Part shown: piece by piece, positions 33,601-53,475 of the stretch
Numbering within the stretch: position 1 is the stretch's first letter
How the letters are laid out: each line of letters opens with the position of its first letter
Assembly (NCBI RefSeq): GCF_018143015.1
Contig: NC_054750.1
Location: 9,638,501-9,702,500, forward strand
Origin: Lytechinus variegatus
Lineage: Eukaryota; Echinodermata; Echinoidea; Temnopleuroida; Toxopneustidae
Reading direction: 5' to 3'
Length of the DNA: 64,000 nt
Program-made: the position numbers and the translations under genes
Notes under the pieces: model-generated
Database searches by the model: none
What the model was told of the DNA's origin: nothing
Seen by the model: the letters and a program-made list of their open reading frames with translations, nothing else

Positions 33601-36516
33601 GATGCTATGAAATAAAAGTTTCTCTCTGAATGCCACACCTGTTACACACTGAATTCACCCCTTTTCTATATTTTTGATACAGTTTCAAGGGTAATTGTGC
33701 TTAGGAGAATATCTTCATTTAAGTACAAAATGGCTGAGAGAGTTGTCCCTATCACTTGTCACAATCTTCACTCCAGATTTCCAAATTGTGATTAGCGTGT
33801 CTTCATTATCTAATTTTTTAACGGCACAATCTTTCTTATTCCTAGACCCATTTCCCCCCCCCACGTTTTTTTTATTTTTCTCCTTTTACAAAATTATTCT
33901 GCATTCCAATTCAAGAATGGTCGGATATGTACTTACCTTGACTTTTTCATGAATTTCATTGTATTAGATGTCTTCACTTCATCAGAAAGACTCAAATCAC
34001 TCAACCCAGAGCTGATGTCATCTACATTTTTCTTTTTCCCTGATGTCTTCTTTGAAAGCTGGGACAAGTAGGCCTATTATATAAACAAAAGGAATGAAAA
34101 AATCATAACCTCTATAAAAAAAGCAAATGAAAAATATAAATATCGCAGAAGGTTATGACTGCATGTAAGCATCATTACTCCTCAGAAGGTTATTACTACA
34201 TAGAAGACATAACAGTACCTTACATAACAGTAGCTTACATCTTCACACCCAAACCCATGAGAATTGGGCAAAAATGAAGTAGTTTGCTCATTGAGGTTTG
34301 CTTTAGATTCATTGCCATAATATGTTGTTACCATCGTGAAGGGTAGATAAGAAATAATATTAATTCCAATTATCAGTAACAACACAAATTACGAAGAGGT
34401 CTAGAGTGTGTCTGTGTAAGAATGAAATCTCACTAAATGTTTTATTAAAAACATCAGTCTTTTCTTATACACTTGGCTTCCTAGCTCACATCAAAATTGT
34501 ATCCACAGTAAAATAACAATATGTAAATAACCTAGGAGATTATGCAATGAAGAATGTTCAACAAAAAAGCCAGGTTTGAGGATGGAATGAATGAGCACAT
34601 CTGAATGAGAAAGTAATGAAGATCTAAGACCAGAGGATTAGGGTTAGGGTTAGGGTTAGAGACTTAGAGTTAGGGTTATAGTAGGACAATGACTGATGTG
34701 ATGAATAAGAATACAAATATCTATTAAAAGTGTAGGACTGTTATTTTTACATTTGGTTTCCTTTAATAGTTTAGTTATTTATAGTTCAAGCTTTGGTATT
34801 TAGTTCAGCTTTGTTTAAATTCTCCATGCTTCTGTTGTCATCCATTTACATTTGACTTTCAACCTGCTTCTCCTGTCATTCCTTTCCTATTCAGATGTGT
34901 TCATTCATTACATTCCCACATCTGATTCTTTTGTTCAACATTCTTATTATGTAATCATTCCAACATCTATTCATCTCCATCCTCTATCTCTTATTGGTTA
35001 TTTTTATGAATTAGACTTTTCCACTTTCAGTTGGCTTCTCCATTCTCTTTATTTTCATTGGTTGATTTTGTGTAATTTAAATATATGCTAATTTTGTATG
35101 AGTTTTACTGAGGCAAGGAAGCCCAGCAAATATAGCAGTGTACAACCAGACTCCTTCGGTTTAAGTTCTCTTTATTTGCGTCTCAGTTTTACGATTTAGA
35201 ACTTCATTTATTTTCTACCTCCAACCAAATAATTTGTCTTCAACCCTACAAAAGTAAACTAAAATGCCAACCAGAACTGAATTGAATATGTCGCTGAACT
35301 AAACAGACATAAGAAAGCACACTCAATTGACCTTCCCAAAATAGCATTTCAGTACCCAACATCTTTAACAAAAGTGATTGTGTAGTATTGTGATGCCTGC
35401 CTTTGCTCCAACACAAATGTACATGTATCAACCAAACCTCACAAGCATTGAGGAACTTAGGAATTGTGTAAATGCTGCAAGATTTGCAACGGATCGACCA
35501 CTATAAAACAGAATGCCCAACGATTCGCCAATTCCTACGTGCACCTCCAGACTTTGTTTGGTAGAATTACATGTACATCATTACAAATATAGTAATATTG
35601 GTAAATACAAAGAAATGAACATTGTTGGGTATTACAAAATATAGTGTACGTTCAAAGTAGAGCATGTCTGTTGGGCATGATCTAACCAATGTGCTGGTGT
35701 GTTTCTACACCATACAACTGCAGACCTTCATTTTTGAGGAGCCCGATTGCGCCGGCGCTCCTACCGCGCTCCTTAAAAAAAACAATCAGAAAAATGAAGA
35801 ATATTCATCTCTTTCCCGACTCTGATTTTAAGTTAAACTCGGTAAATATTGCAGTCCCAAGTAGTCCCATACGTAGATTTTCATGGCAACACCATGGAAG
35901 TCTACATGTGGGACTACAATATTTACTGAGGTAAGTTAAAATCAGAGTCGGGAAAGAGGTGAATATTTTTTTTTTTTAGCAGGAGCATGTACAACATCTT
36001 GCAAATGTATTGACGTGACCCAGGCCTAGTTTCACCACAGATTAATTAATAGCTAACACAGCTAATGCATATATACAATGTTAAGAAAAATCTACAATTT
36101 ATTATACATGTATTGTAATGAATTGATTTGAGCTCCTCACGGAGACCGATTCTGAAGAGCTCAATTGAGCTCCTCAAAAAAATAAGGAGAGCGATCTATT
36201 GAGCTCCACGAAATTATAAACGTGAAGGACTGCAACTGTAATTCTTTTAGTGCAATTGTGCACTAAAAAGTGCAATCTTTGCAAAAGTGTAATTTTAAGT
36301 CTAAAATAAATCATGTGAAACATCTCCACCCTCCTTCCCGGTTCACACATTACTTACAGCAATGTCTTCATCTTCAGGGTTTCTGCTTGGTTGTTTTTGT
36401 TCCTGTTGGGCTTTCTTCAAGTTTCCTCTGCCATCTGATGTAAAATTCTGTCCCCTTGTATAACTCCTTGACTTCTCCAGGAGAGATGCAGCTCCACCCT
36501 TAATTGAGTGCTTCAT
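27028..36516 (-). CDS. C19orf44: C19orf44 homologue (DUF4614 family), nine-exon gene
   Basis: Exons in transcript order: 36516-36358, 34058-33937, 33312-32736, 32227-32152, 31698-30998, 30932-30861 (tentative), 30348-30270, 29372-29209, 27105-27028. They sum to 2028 bp (675 residues plus stop), close to human C19orf44. Landmarks shared with the human protein, in order: a GLSDLSLSDE motif early, a DTDEESIDYLLGD acidic motif, TLDGLQTIDDLLPP, a long Ser-rich low-complexity region, a DVGVQT motif, and a helical C-terminus (STSLLLHTNLLAQVRQTQ, FLDSLQEDYSYTTLEN) ending in a Lys/Arg-rich tail. The function of the family is not established; the mid-region is predicted disordered. Most introns are long and hold repeats. 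The start at 36516 is the only upstream ATG in phase. Confidence 0.85.
27902..29033. mobile_element. 1.1-kb DR1-rich repeat, copy 3 (gene intron)
   Basis: Starts acaagtggaatgcctctgg and ends atgcaggtgagac. Same ends and blocks as the copies at 13199 and 18865. It lies in the last intron of the C19orf44-like gene. Perfect TGACCTTTGACCT at 28613 and 28810; the other sites are mutated by one or two bases. One 'agatcaataaacttgcaaa' stretch is locally duplicated. Confidence 0.82.
29209..29372 (-). CDS. C19orf44: C19orf44-like exon 8 (DUF4614 core)
   Basis: Encodes the most conserved C-terminal helices, including LSTFDSTSLLLHTNLLAQ and FLDSLQEDYSYTTLENTKS, which align with the human segment before its C-terminus. 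Acceptor cag, donor gtaagt, phase 0. Confidence 0.88.
29968..30138. mobile_element. 171-bp foldback element in an intron
   Basis: agttataccttggtcacatt (29968) is inverted at 30119-30138. The inner arms also pair (acagcggccgta with tacggccgccgt; aaaacagccgtttta with aaaacggctgttttt). It lies between exons 7 and 8 of the C19orf44-like gene. Confidence 0.75.
30270..30348 (-). CDS. C19orf44: C19orf44-like exon 7
   Basis: 26 codons plus one base (TPSYFNLLSANNKDTVSHHV), cag acceptor, donor gtaagt, phase 1. Confidence 0.8.
30566..30703. repeat. Compound trinucleotide microsatellite (ACT)n-(ACC)n-(ACT)n
   Basis: Runs of tac/act (30566-30589), cac/acc (30597-30651) and tac (30652-30703). Poly-Pro/Leu or poly-Gly/Ser frames through it are artefacts. 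It lies in an intron. Confidence 0.92.
30861..30932 (-). CDS. C19orf44: C19orf44-like exon 6 (tentative)
   Basis: A cag acceptor leads to 24 codons with AAAPSYVIPKPRRQ, which aligns loosely with the GGAYVDPTPI region of the human protein. To keep phase, the donor would be a non-canonical GC (cag|gccagt); a nearby gt gives the wrong phase. The exon could be skipped without breaking the frame. Confidence 0.4.
30998..31698 (-). CDS. C19orf44: C19orf44-like exon 5 (Ser-rich)
   Basis: Begins GYLEGDMDVV, contains LTLDGLQTIDDLLPP, then about 120 residues dominated by Ser with Arg/His/Asp, then ISGQDVGVQTSG. Two donors are possible: gtatga at 30997 (phase 0, used here) or gtatga at 31035 (phase 1). 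The choice decides about 12 residues and the frame into exon 6. Confidence 0.75.
32152..32227 (-). CDS. C19orf44: C19orf44-like exon 4
   Basis: 25 codons plus one base, acidic (HSDRISDQVSDNDVSAQ), with cag acceptor and gtatgt donor. Phase 1 fits the next exon. Confidence 0.75.
32556..32675. repeat. AAT-type microsatellite
   Basis: Imperfect (ATAATA)n and (GATAAT)n run in intron 3 of the C19orf44-like gene, just downstream of its exon 3 on the minus strand. Confidence 0.85.
32736..33312 (-). CDS. C19orf44: C19orf44-like exon 3
   Basis: The longest early exon: 192 codons after completing a split Ser codon. It is rich in Ser/Lys and acidic residues and ends with the AELDTDEESIDYLLGD motif and donor gtaata (phase 0). 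A NAGNAG acceptor (cagcag) could add or remove one residue. Confidence 0.85.
33937..34058 (-). CDS. C19orf44: C19orf44-like exon 2
   Basis: Follows a cag acceptor in phase 0 and carries the conserved SGLSDLSLSDE motif. Donor gtaagt, phase 2. Confidence 0.85.
34638..34659. repeat. Short interstitial telomeric repeat (TTAGGG)
   Basis: Three and a half perfect TTAGGG units, followed within 20 bp by another ttagggtta. Located in intron 1 of the C19orf44-like gene. Confidence 0.85.
35800..35967. mobile_element. Foldback element in C19orf44-like intron 1
   Basis: aatattcatctctttcccga (35800) pairs with its inverted copy ending at 35967. The arms are about 50 bp with few mismatches, and an inner pair (gtagtccca / tgggactac) continues the stem. 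Flanking cggcgctcct and gcaggagc may be the outer ends. Confidence 0.7.
36358..36516 (-). CDS. C19orf44: C19orf44-like exon 1
   Basis: 53 codons from ATG at 36516, basic and Ser-rich, ending ...PEDEDIA with donor gtaagt (phase 0). Confidence 0.75.
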
Positions 36517-37076
36517 TCTTTATCTTCTATGTTTCATCAACAAACATAGTGTACTGAAATATACAGGAATAAAACAATGTCAGGCATGAACAAAGTGTTT
36601 TGTAGCATATGCGCTGCATGGGGTGGGGAAATTCCTTTCTATTGAGCTCTGCACACATGCAAACGCATTTCATGTGCATCTCTACCTGTTTGGCAATTTT
36701 GAACGTTTCATTGCACAAAACAGAAAATCTGAGGGACTGTCTGTTTCAGTTTTCAAAGATTTCTCCAAATAAGAAATCAAGGAAAGTTCATTCACCTGTA
36801 AAGTGCCAACACCAATCAAGTGCACTAGTCAATGTAAACAAATCAGGTTTCATAACAAGATTACTGAAAGACCACAAGTCATAAAAATTAGACAGAAAAC
36901 GGGGGGGGGGGAGAATAGAGGTCAAAGTCCACTGAAATGTATCTTTAGCACTCTCAATACCCATAATTGCTGTCTAAGATGGTCGATGTGCTGAGGGGGA
37001 GTGTAAAACAATGTCCTCATAAACAATGACAACTTCAATAACTCAAGATACAAGTTGTCTCAGTTTATTGGAATTT
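36517..37076. other. 5' flank of the C19orf44-like gene
   Basis: Immediate upstream sequence of the minus-strand start codon. A G-run lies at 36901. No TATA-like element or further exon can be assigned with confidence. Confidence 0.4.
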
Positions 37077-37174
37077 CATACATGTAAGTTAGAAGATCCA
37101 GTCCAAAATTTGGGATTGTCCGTTTTCTGGGACAATCCCAAATTTTGGACTGGCTCCTCTAACTTACATGTATG
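37077..37174. repeat. Near-perfect hairpin, ~45-bp arms and short loop
   Basis: catacatgtaagttagaaga (37077) is mirrored by its complement ending at 37174. The centre reads gggattgtcc - gttttct - gggacaatccc. Only one or two differences are seen across about 45 bp, implying a recent or conserved palindrome about 560 bp upstream of the C19orf44-like start. Confidence 0.9.
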
Positions 37175-37625
37175 AAGAGGGGCACCATGTCTGCGCATCC
37201 AAAAATTTGACTTGTGATTAAACATGACCTTTTTTTCACAAAGCTTTCAGCTGAATCTTGGAAGTGTGCTAAAAGTCTCATAAATATTTAAGAGAAATAG
37301 ATCTAGACTCTATATGACTTTCTTGGAAACAACCTCGGCCAGTCATTTTCAGATTGAACAAAAATATGGTGCCCGATGTCTGCACACCCTTTCAATTTAC
37401 GCATGATTCAGGGATTTTGATGAGAAAAGGCTGCATTTTTTAGGCCATGCCATCACATGAAATGCCCGAAATTCATTATTTTTCCACCATATTTTTTTTC
37501 AAAGAACATCTACGTATTGCATGTGCAAAGTTTGTGGTTGTTGCATATCTTCTTACTTGAATCATGAAAATAAGTGTGTGCGCAGACAAGGGGGACTGCG
37601 CAGACTTGAGGGAACTCATTTTTAA

Positions 37626-38215
37626 AGGTCAAGTCCACCTCAGAAAAATGTTGATTTGAATCAATAGAGAAAAATCAGACAAGTACAATGCTGAAGATTT
37701 CATCAAAATCGGATGTAAAATAAGAAAGTTATGACATTTCAAAGTTTTGCTTATTTTTAACAAAATAGTTATATGAATGAGCCAGTTACATCCAAATGAG
37801 AGAGTTGATGATGTCAGTCACTATTTCTTTTGTTTTTTATTGTTTGAATTATACAATATTTCAATTTTTACGAATTTGACGATTGGGACCTCCTTGCCTG
37901 AAGCACAAAATGCTAAAATAATGGAATTCCACGTGTTCAGGGAGTAATGAAACTTCATTTCACATGACAATGACGAGAAAATCAAAATATTTCATATAAT
38001 AAAATACAAAAGAAATAGTGAGTGAGTGATGTCATCAACTCTCTCATTTGGATGTAACTGGCTCGTTCATACAACTATTTTGTTGAAAATAAGCGAAACT
38101 TTAAAATGCCATAACTTTCTTATTTTACATCCGATTTTGATGAAATTTTCAGTGTTATGCTTGTTGAATTTTTCTCTTTTTATTCAAATCTAGTTTTTTG
38201 GGGTGGACTTGTCCT
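37626..38215. mobile_element. TTAA-flanked foldback MITE, copy B
   Basis: AGGTCAAGTCCACCTC and GGGGTGGACTTGTCCT ends with TTAA on both sides (37622-37625, 38216-38219). Arms of about 200 bp are inverted copies of each other (e.g. tgacatttcaaagttttgct versus its complement). Same family as 1493-1976. Confidence 0.85.
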
Positions 38216-38219
38216 TTAA

Positions 38220-39550
38220 CATTTACTGGAGGAGAAATAAGAAAATTAAAACACCAAGAACAAACATTGATCTATTATTCTATTTCTTGATTTCTTTTCC
38301 AAGACCAAGACAAGACTTTCTAAGACTAAATTCTTGTTGTCCTATCCTTGTTAATATTATCTGTATTAACCCAGCTCGGTGATGTAGCTTGCTTTAGCAG
38401 TCATTTTCAATGTTCACAACATCAACCGGCACCCACTCAAGGGTTCATTACATGCCGCCGGCGCCAAGCACAGAAAAATCAAGCCATTTAAGTAGGGTAG
38501 GAAATGGCACTAGATTTGTGCTGTAGACATGTGTCCAAAAAGTCAATAGGTGAATTGACCTCAAATTTTCCTTCGATATTTTGAGTGAACATTGTAGTTA
38601 AAATAGCGACATCTTCACATTTTCTGGCAGCCAAGTTGATTATCAACGTGACATGTTTCCACAGCTCCTCACATAGGCCTAGGCTCAAACAGTCTAGGTC
38701 AGCATAAAGACTGTAAAATGCCTATTTTTAGCCACTAGCCCACACAGTATCACATTTGGGGATGGGCCAATATGCTACATGCATTTCCAGGCACATTTTA
38801 TGGAGTAGACTATTTAAGCCTTTAAATATTTTTCACTATTTAGGAAATTCTGAGGCAAGTTTTGAGCAATGTCTGTGATAATACATTGTAATGCTAATAA
38901 AGAATATATTAAAGTAATGATTTTTAGTAGAAATGGTGTTTGGTTTATTTTATTTTTTTTTTGTCCTAACTAAAAATTTTAAGATTTAGTTATTTGGAAC
39001 TCGTGTGTTGTGGATGCCAGAAGCTTAACTGTTAAAGGGGAATAAACCTTTGGAACACGTAGGCTGTGTCAAAGCAGAAAAATCAAAGAATAAGAACAAA
39101 GAAAGTTTGAGAAAAATTGTACAAATAATTAGAAAGTAATGAGCATTTGAATATTGCAATCACTAATGCCATGGAGATCCTTCCATTGGCAATGCGACAA
39201 GGATGTGTGATGTAACATGTGAACAACTTTTGCTTTGATGGACTAAATTGTATAAAAAAACCCACCCATGGTTTCAAATCATCTCGTGTGTGAAGGATTC
39301 ATATGCACCAGGTACACGCAAATCTTTCACACTTTTTTACTAAAATAACTATGACTTTACATCATAGCTAAGAATTCTAATTGTGCTATGACACTTACCG
39401 AACCATATTGATCATTTGTTGACTTCTCTTTGCTGTTTTTTTAATAAAATAAGAGCATTTTTCGTGATCTTCACGTTGATACCTCCTGCTCAGCGTGGAT
39501 ATCAATTTTTGCCTAAAGAGGGAGCACGATATCATTCACAAGCCAGTACG
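38220..39550. other. Intergenic stretch
   Basis: No conserved exon. At 39033 TTAAAGGGGAATAAACC resembles one end of a TTAA-type MITE; the partner end was not found. Confidence 0.5.
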
Positions 39551-39770
39551 TAGGCACTTAAGAACCAAGTTTGAAAGGATACTCGTAAACTTACGTCACT
39601 CTCGCCGATGAATATTCATTAGATCGTGGTCGTGCGTGTTCAATACACACTGAGTGCATGCATGCAGAGAGTTTGTATTGAACACGCACGACCAAGATCT
39701 AATGAATATTCATCGGCGAGAGTGACGTAAGTTTACGAGTATCCTTTCAAACTTGGTTCTTAAGTGCCTA
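39551..39770. repeat. Large palindrome, 97-bp arms with 26-bp spacer
   Basis: taggcacttaagaaccaagt (39551) opens an arm to 39647 that is repeated inverted at 39674-39770. I see one mismatch (gatcgtggtc versus gatcttggtc). The spacer holds tgcatgcatgca. It abuts the recognisable start of the Penelope-like element. Confidence 0.93.
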
Positions 39771-40269
39771 CCGTTTGTTTACGGTTTTGCAACTTGTACT
39801 GCTAGCTGCATTCTAGGCGATCAGCATTATTTTCTTGCTCGTTCAATCCACTTTAGTTTTTAGTGTCATTTGATGTCACTAGTTTATTCATAAATATTCC
39901 TTTAGATGAGACTATTGAACTAGCTGCTGATACTATTCTGAAGTACAACAATGATGTATGTTTTAGTAAAGATGAACTGATTGAATTGTTCAAATATGCT
40001 ACCAAACAGACCCATTTCCTATTCAATGGTGCAATGTATGACCAGGTTGATGGAGTTGCTATGTTCCATTCTATCGCAGATATGTAGACGATGTGTTTTG
40101 TATTTTAACAATGAAGATGAGGTTCAAACCTTTCATGACTATTTGAACTCCAGGCATCCCAATATAAATTTCACTGTTGAAAAGGAAGAACTGGACAGTT
40201 GCCCTTTTTAGATATTTTAATCAACAATAGCACAGATGTTTATACCTTTATACCTTTATACCGCATCTA

Positions 40270-40583
40270 CTGGAAAAATACAGTTGTGTCTGCAGTCAAG
40301 TTTCCAGGTCTATCTTGTACTGTACATTGTCTTCCTAGCTTGGATAAATCGCTATCTGTGCTATTTGTCCTTTGCTGTGCCAATGCAGTGACTAGTACTA
40401 ATCCCATGCATGAGCATAATGCCATGCAGACCAAAACTTGTCTAGTTTTGTTTTGAAGTGATTGACTGTTGATGCTGTGACTACTTCAGCAGGCAAAGAA
40501 TTCCAGTCGCTCACCGCTCTACTTCAGTCTTTCATTATACTACTTATACTACTTCAGTCTTTCATTAGAAGAATTACACTGGG
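40270..40583 (-). mobile_element. LINE 3'-end fragment nested in the Penelope-like element
   Basis: On the minus strand the sequence reads SRAVSDWNSLPAEVV, then HFKTKLDKFW and a stop: the standard C-terminus of a jockey/CR1/RTE-type LINE RT protein (W-N-S-L-P ... F-K-x-x-L-D). It splits the Penelope frame exactly where protein similarity breaks and resumes, so it is read as a later insertion in opposite orientation. Confidence 0.7.
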
Positions 40584-41447
40584 TTGTATACAAATTTTCT
40601 TAGCTTCACTTGTTACAAATACAAAACTGGATTGATTAGAACATTGATAGATAGGGCTTACAAAATTTGCAGTCACTCTCATCTCTTTGATACTTGTATC
40701 GAGAATTTGAAAGAAGTGTTGAACAGAAACATGTACCCAGGTTGGTTAATCGAAAGGTCATTGAACCAATACATTCAAAACATCCAAAACCCAAACGATG
40801 GTCAGGTGAAAAAGACTACAAGATTTTTTAAGTTTCCATATATTGGTAAAGCATCAAAGGAACTTGAAAAGAGAATCAACATTATGGTTAAACAATATTG
40901 CCAAGATCTTCATATTACTCTTTCTTTCTCATCTTTCAAGCTCAGTTCTTTACTTTCTGTGAAAGACTCCATTCCCCAGGAGCTCCGTGCTCGTGTCATA
41001 TATCAATTTACATGTGCGAGATGTAAAGCTCGCTATATTGGTCAAACCAAGCATCATTATAAGACACGAGTACAGGAGCACCTGGGGAAGGACAAAAACT
41101 CCCATGTCTGGAGACACTTCCAATCGTCACCCCAATGCTTGTTAGAATGCAATACCCACTGTTTCAAAATTCTCGATACTGCTCAAACAGATTTTCAACT
41201 AAAAATAAAAGGGCTTTTCATCAAATGGAAACAACCTCAACTAAACCAACAGGTGTACAATTACCAAATAATGTTATCCATTTAATTTAAACCCACCCCT
41301 ATCTGATAAATCCATACACTTTGTATCTTTATACTTCATTTCATTCAACAATTGCATTCCTTGTAATCCTGTGTAACTACATTCTTGAAATTTTTACTTG
41401 ACATCCCAACTGTATAAATACCAATGACTCTGTTAATAATTTTCAGG

Positions 41448-41475
41448 CTGAGGATGAGGTGCGACACCTCGAAAC
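41448..41475 (+). ncRNA. Hammerhead-ribozyme-like core at the Penelope 3' end
   Basis: CTGA-G-GA, one unpaired T, a perfect 6-bp stem GAGGTG-CGA-CACCTC, then GAAAC. This is the order of conserved hammerhead core residues around stem II. Penelope-like elements are known to carry hammerhead motifs. Stems I and III and the cleavage site were not verified, and the extra T is non-canonical. Confidence 0.4.
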
Positions 41476-41480
41476 ATGTT

Positions 41481-51300
<9,820 letters not shown>

Positions 51301-51747
51301 AGGTAGCCATTGGAGGTATTTCCTAATATTCAAGTTTAAAGCCTGTCAAAAGTTTTTAGCAATAATGTGAATCATGCTCCGATATTTAATACAAAGACCT
51401 GGCTGGGTTTTTTTTCAGCCATCAATTTTTTGTGAAATTTTGATTTCATTTCCAATGTAGAATCTGAAGCAGTTGAGCTTGGGAACTCTTGATGAGTTCC
51501 TCAGGGAGTGGAGAAAGTGCATACATTGTGTGCAGTTAAGCCAGAATCAGATGTTTGGTAATAATCAATAAAAATGTAAAGAAAGGGGTGTTTAGAGGGT
51601 GTCCCAATTAAGCAATAAGATTGGGGTTATGTTATGTGATGAGCATTACTCTTGAATTGTCCCAACATTTTGCATGTAATCATGACAATGCCAGTAGGCC
51701 TAAAGTATTTTGTCATGCCATGTACTGCCAAATATTTGCTATAATAG

Positions 51748-53473
51748 TCGTGCTGCAAGTCAGGCGGCATGTTCGGGTTCGGTTCGGCAGGGTTCAGCAA
51801 TTTTTTTCAGAACTTTGGTTCGGTTCGGGGTTCGGCAATAAATGCCAAATTAAATTTCACATATAAAAATTAAAGATCGCGACCCACAAACAAGTAATCT
51901 CCAGGATGATCTGTCATATATTTATAATTAAAAAATAGTTATGAAAATTGTTGAACTTTCTTTTGTTTTAATCTTTAAACAAAAAATAACAGTCATTTCT
52001 ACTTTCATTTTTAAAATGAAAATAAAAAAAATCAGAAGAAAAAAATATTGATAACGAGAGAATCAGGACAGAAACAGAATTATGAAGATCAGAATATTTT
52101 TTTTTTCATGATTATTTCATGTAGCTATGATCATGATCGATTACGATGTCATTGCCAACGCAGCTTCTCAAATTGGAAAGTGTTGATCGGGAATGTCGAA
52201 ATAGTAGACAAACAACCTCCACTCAACTGTTATTATACCGGTAAAATTCACATTCCAAAGAATATGAGTGTTTTAGAAAGTCCCTATTTTCTGAAAAGCG
52301 GTAAAATCTAGTCAATGAATTACTTTAAAAAGATACAATATCAGTTCATTCTTGGTCCAGAAAGATCGACGCTACGTGACTTCAAACATATTTCCAACAC
52401 GAAAATGAGTACATGGGACTGTACTGTGTATTTTAGTGTTGCGAAATCACTCGGCGTTGATCGTCAGAACTAAGACGGAACTGATAATTTATCATTTCAT
52501 TATCAGTAATTGACCAGATTAAACCAATTTTAAGAAAATATTGACAATGGAAAAACGTTTCAAGTTCGGAATACGAATTCTACCTGTATAATAGCAACCG
52601 AGAGCAGGTTGTTTGGACTTCCTGTTTCAACTTTCCTTACCAACCATTTCCGGAACATTGATCAGGGAACATGCGTTGATTTGGTTTGAATTTTTATCTT
52701 TTCTGTTTTTTTCACCCTCATTCCTTCATCTCTTATTTATCTTTTATATTAATATGGAAATTTCAGAAGGTGGAATATATATACTTTACCATTACTTTGT
52801 CAGTCACAAGGAATTAATTTATGTCTTTTCTTTTTCTTTTTTTAAATACAAAACAATTAAATGTACGTCCGATTACAGCAATACGTAATTAAACTACACT
52901 TTTTAACTGAATTAAGCTTAAAATGTCCCCACATTTTATAAGGAAAAAAATATATTCATGTTTATAAAAAAAATGAAAATGATAATCAAACACGAGACTG
53001 AAACTGTCATACTTTGTCATTTACGAGGAATGAATTTATGTCTGGTATTTTTTCTTTATTAAATACAAAATGATTAGGTCGATTACGATCACGATCGATT
53101 ACGGCAATACGTAATTACACCACACTTTTATACCGAGTTTAGCTTCAAAATGTCCCCTCATTTTATCAAGAAAAAATATATTTATGTTAATAAAATATTC
53201 TTAAGTTGATAACAGTTCAATCAAAGACGAGATGGGAGCTATCATAGTGGATTTTAGAAATATATTGAGTGGAATTCTCTTTGTACACGATCACTAACCA
53301 ATTTTTTTTTTTTAATTTTATACTTAAATCTATGTAGTCATCGCACTTACGCATGCATTGCATATTAACAAACTTTTTTTTTTTTACCGAACTTCCGAAC
53401 CAGGCCTTTGCGTTTGGTTCGGTCCGGTTCAGAAGTGCCAAGTTCAGCGAATTTCGGTTCGGCTGCAGCACTA
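51748..53473. mobile_element. 1.7-kb hAT-like element downstream of AK3
   Basis: The left end TCGTGCTGCAAG and right end GGCTGCAGCACTA are inverted, followed by gttcggttcggg-type subterminal repeats on both sides (51775-51835, 53385-53465). The 8-bp TATAATAG precedes the left end (51740-51747). On the right the same 8 bp is recovered as TA plus TAATAG once the mariner-like insert is removed. TAGTGCTGC-type ends and 8-bp duplications are hAT features. Interior AT-rich, no transposase. Confidence 0.8.
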
Positions 53474-53475
53474 TA

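Larger units (their letters stand above)
39860..41480 (+). mobile_element. Decayed Penelope-like retroelement (RT + GIY-YIG)
   Basis: The plus strand encodes SFDVTSLFINIPLDETIELA (RT motif region), then YRRYVDDVFCIF in another frame (catalytic YVDD), TVEKEELDSCPFLDILI, and after an interruption a 233-codon frame (40584-41285) ending in a GIY-YIG endonuclease signature, ARYIGQTKHHYKTRVQEHL. The RT-to-GIY-YIG order identifies a Penelope-like element. Between GVAM (about 40064) and FYRRYVDD (about 40071) the RT segment with the usual GSPLGP-like motif is deleted; frames shift near 40064 and 40200, and a LINE fragment sits at 40270-40583. It is inactive as it stands. The 5' part is missing and a palindrome adjoins it. 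Confidence 0.85.

Noticed and set aside
40584..41285. Independent 233-codon host gene
   Set aside because: The GIY-YIG signature and upstream RT fragments show it is the 3' half of a Penelope-like element.
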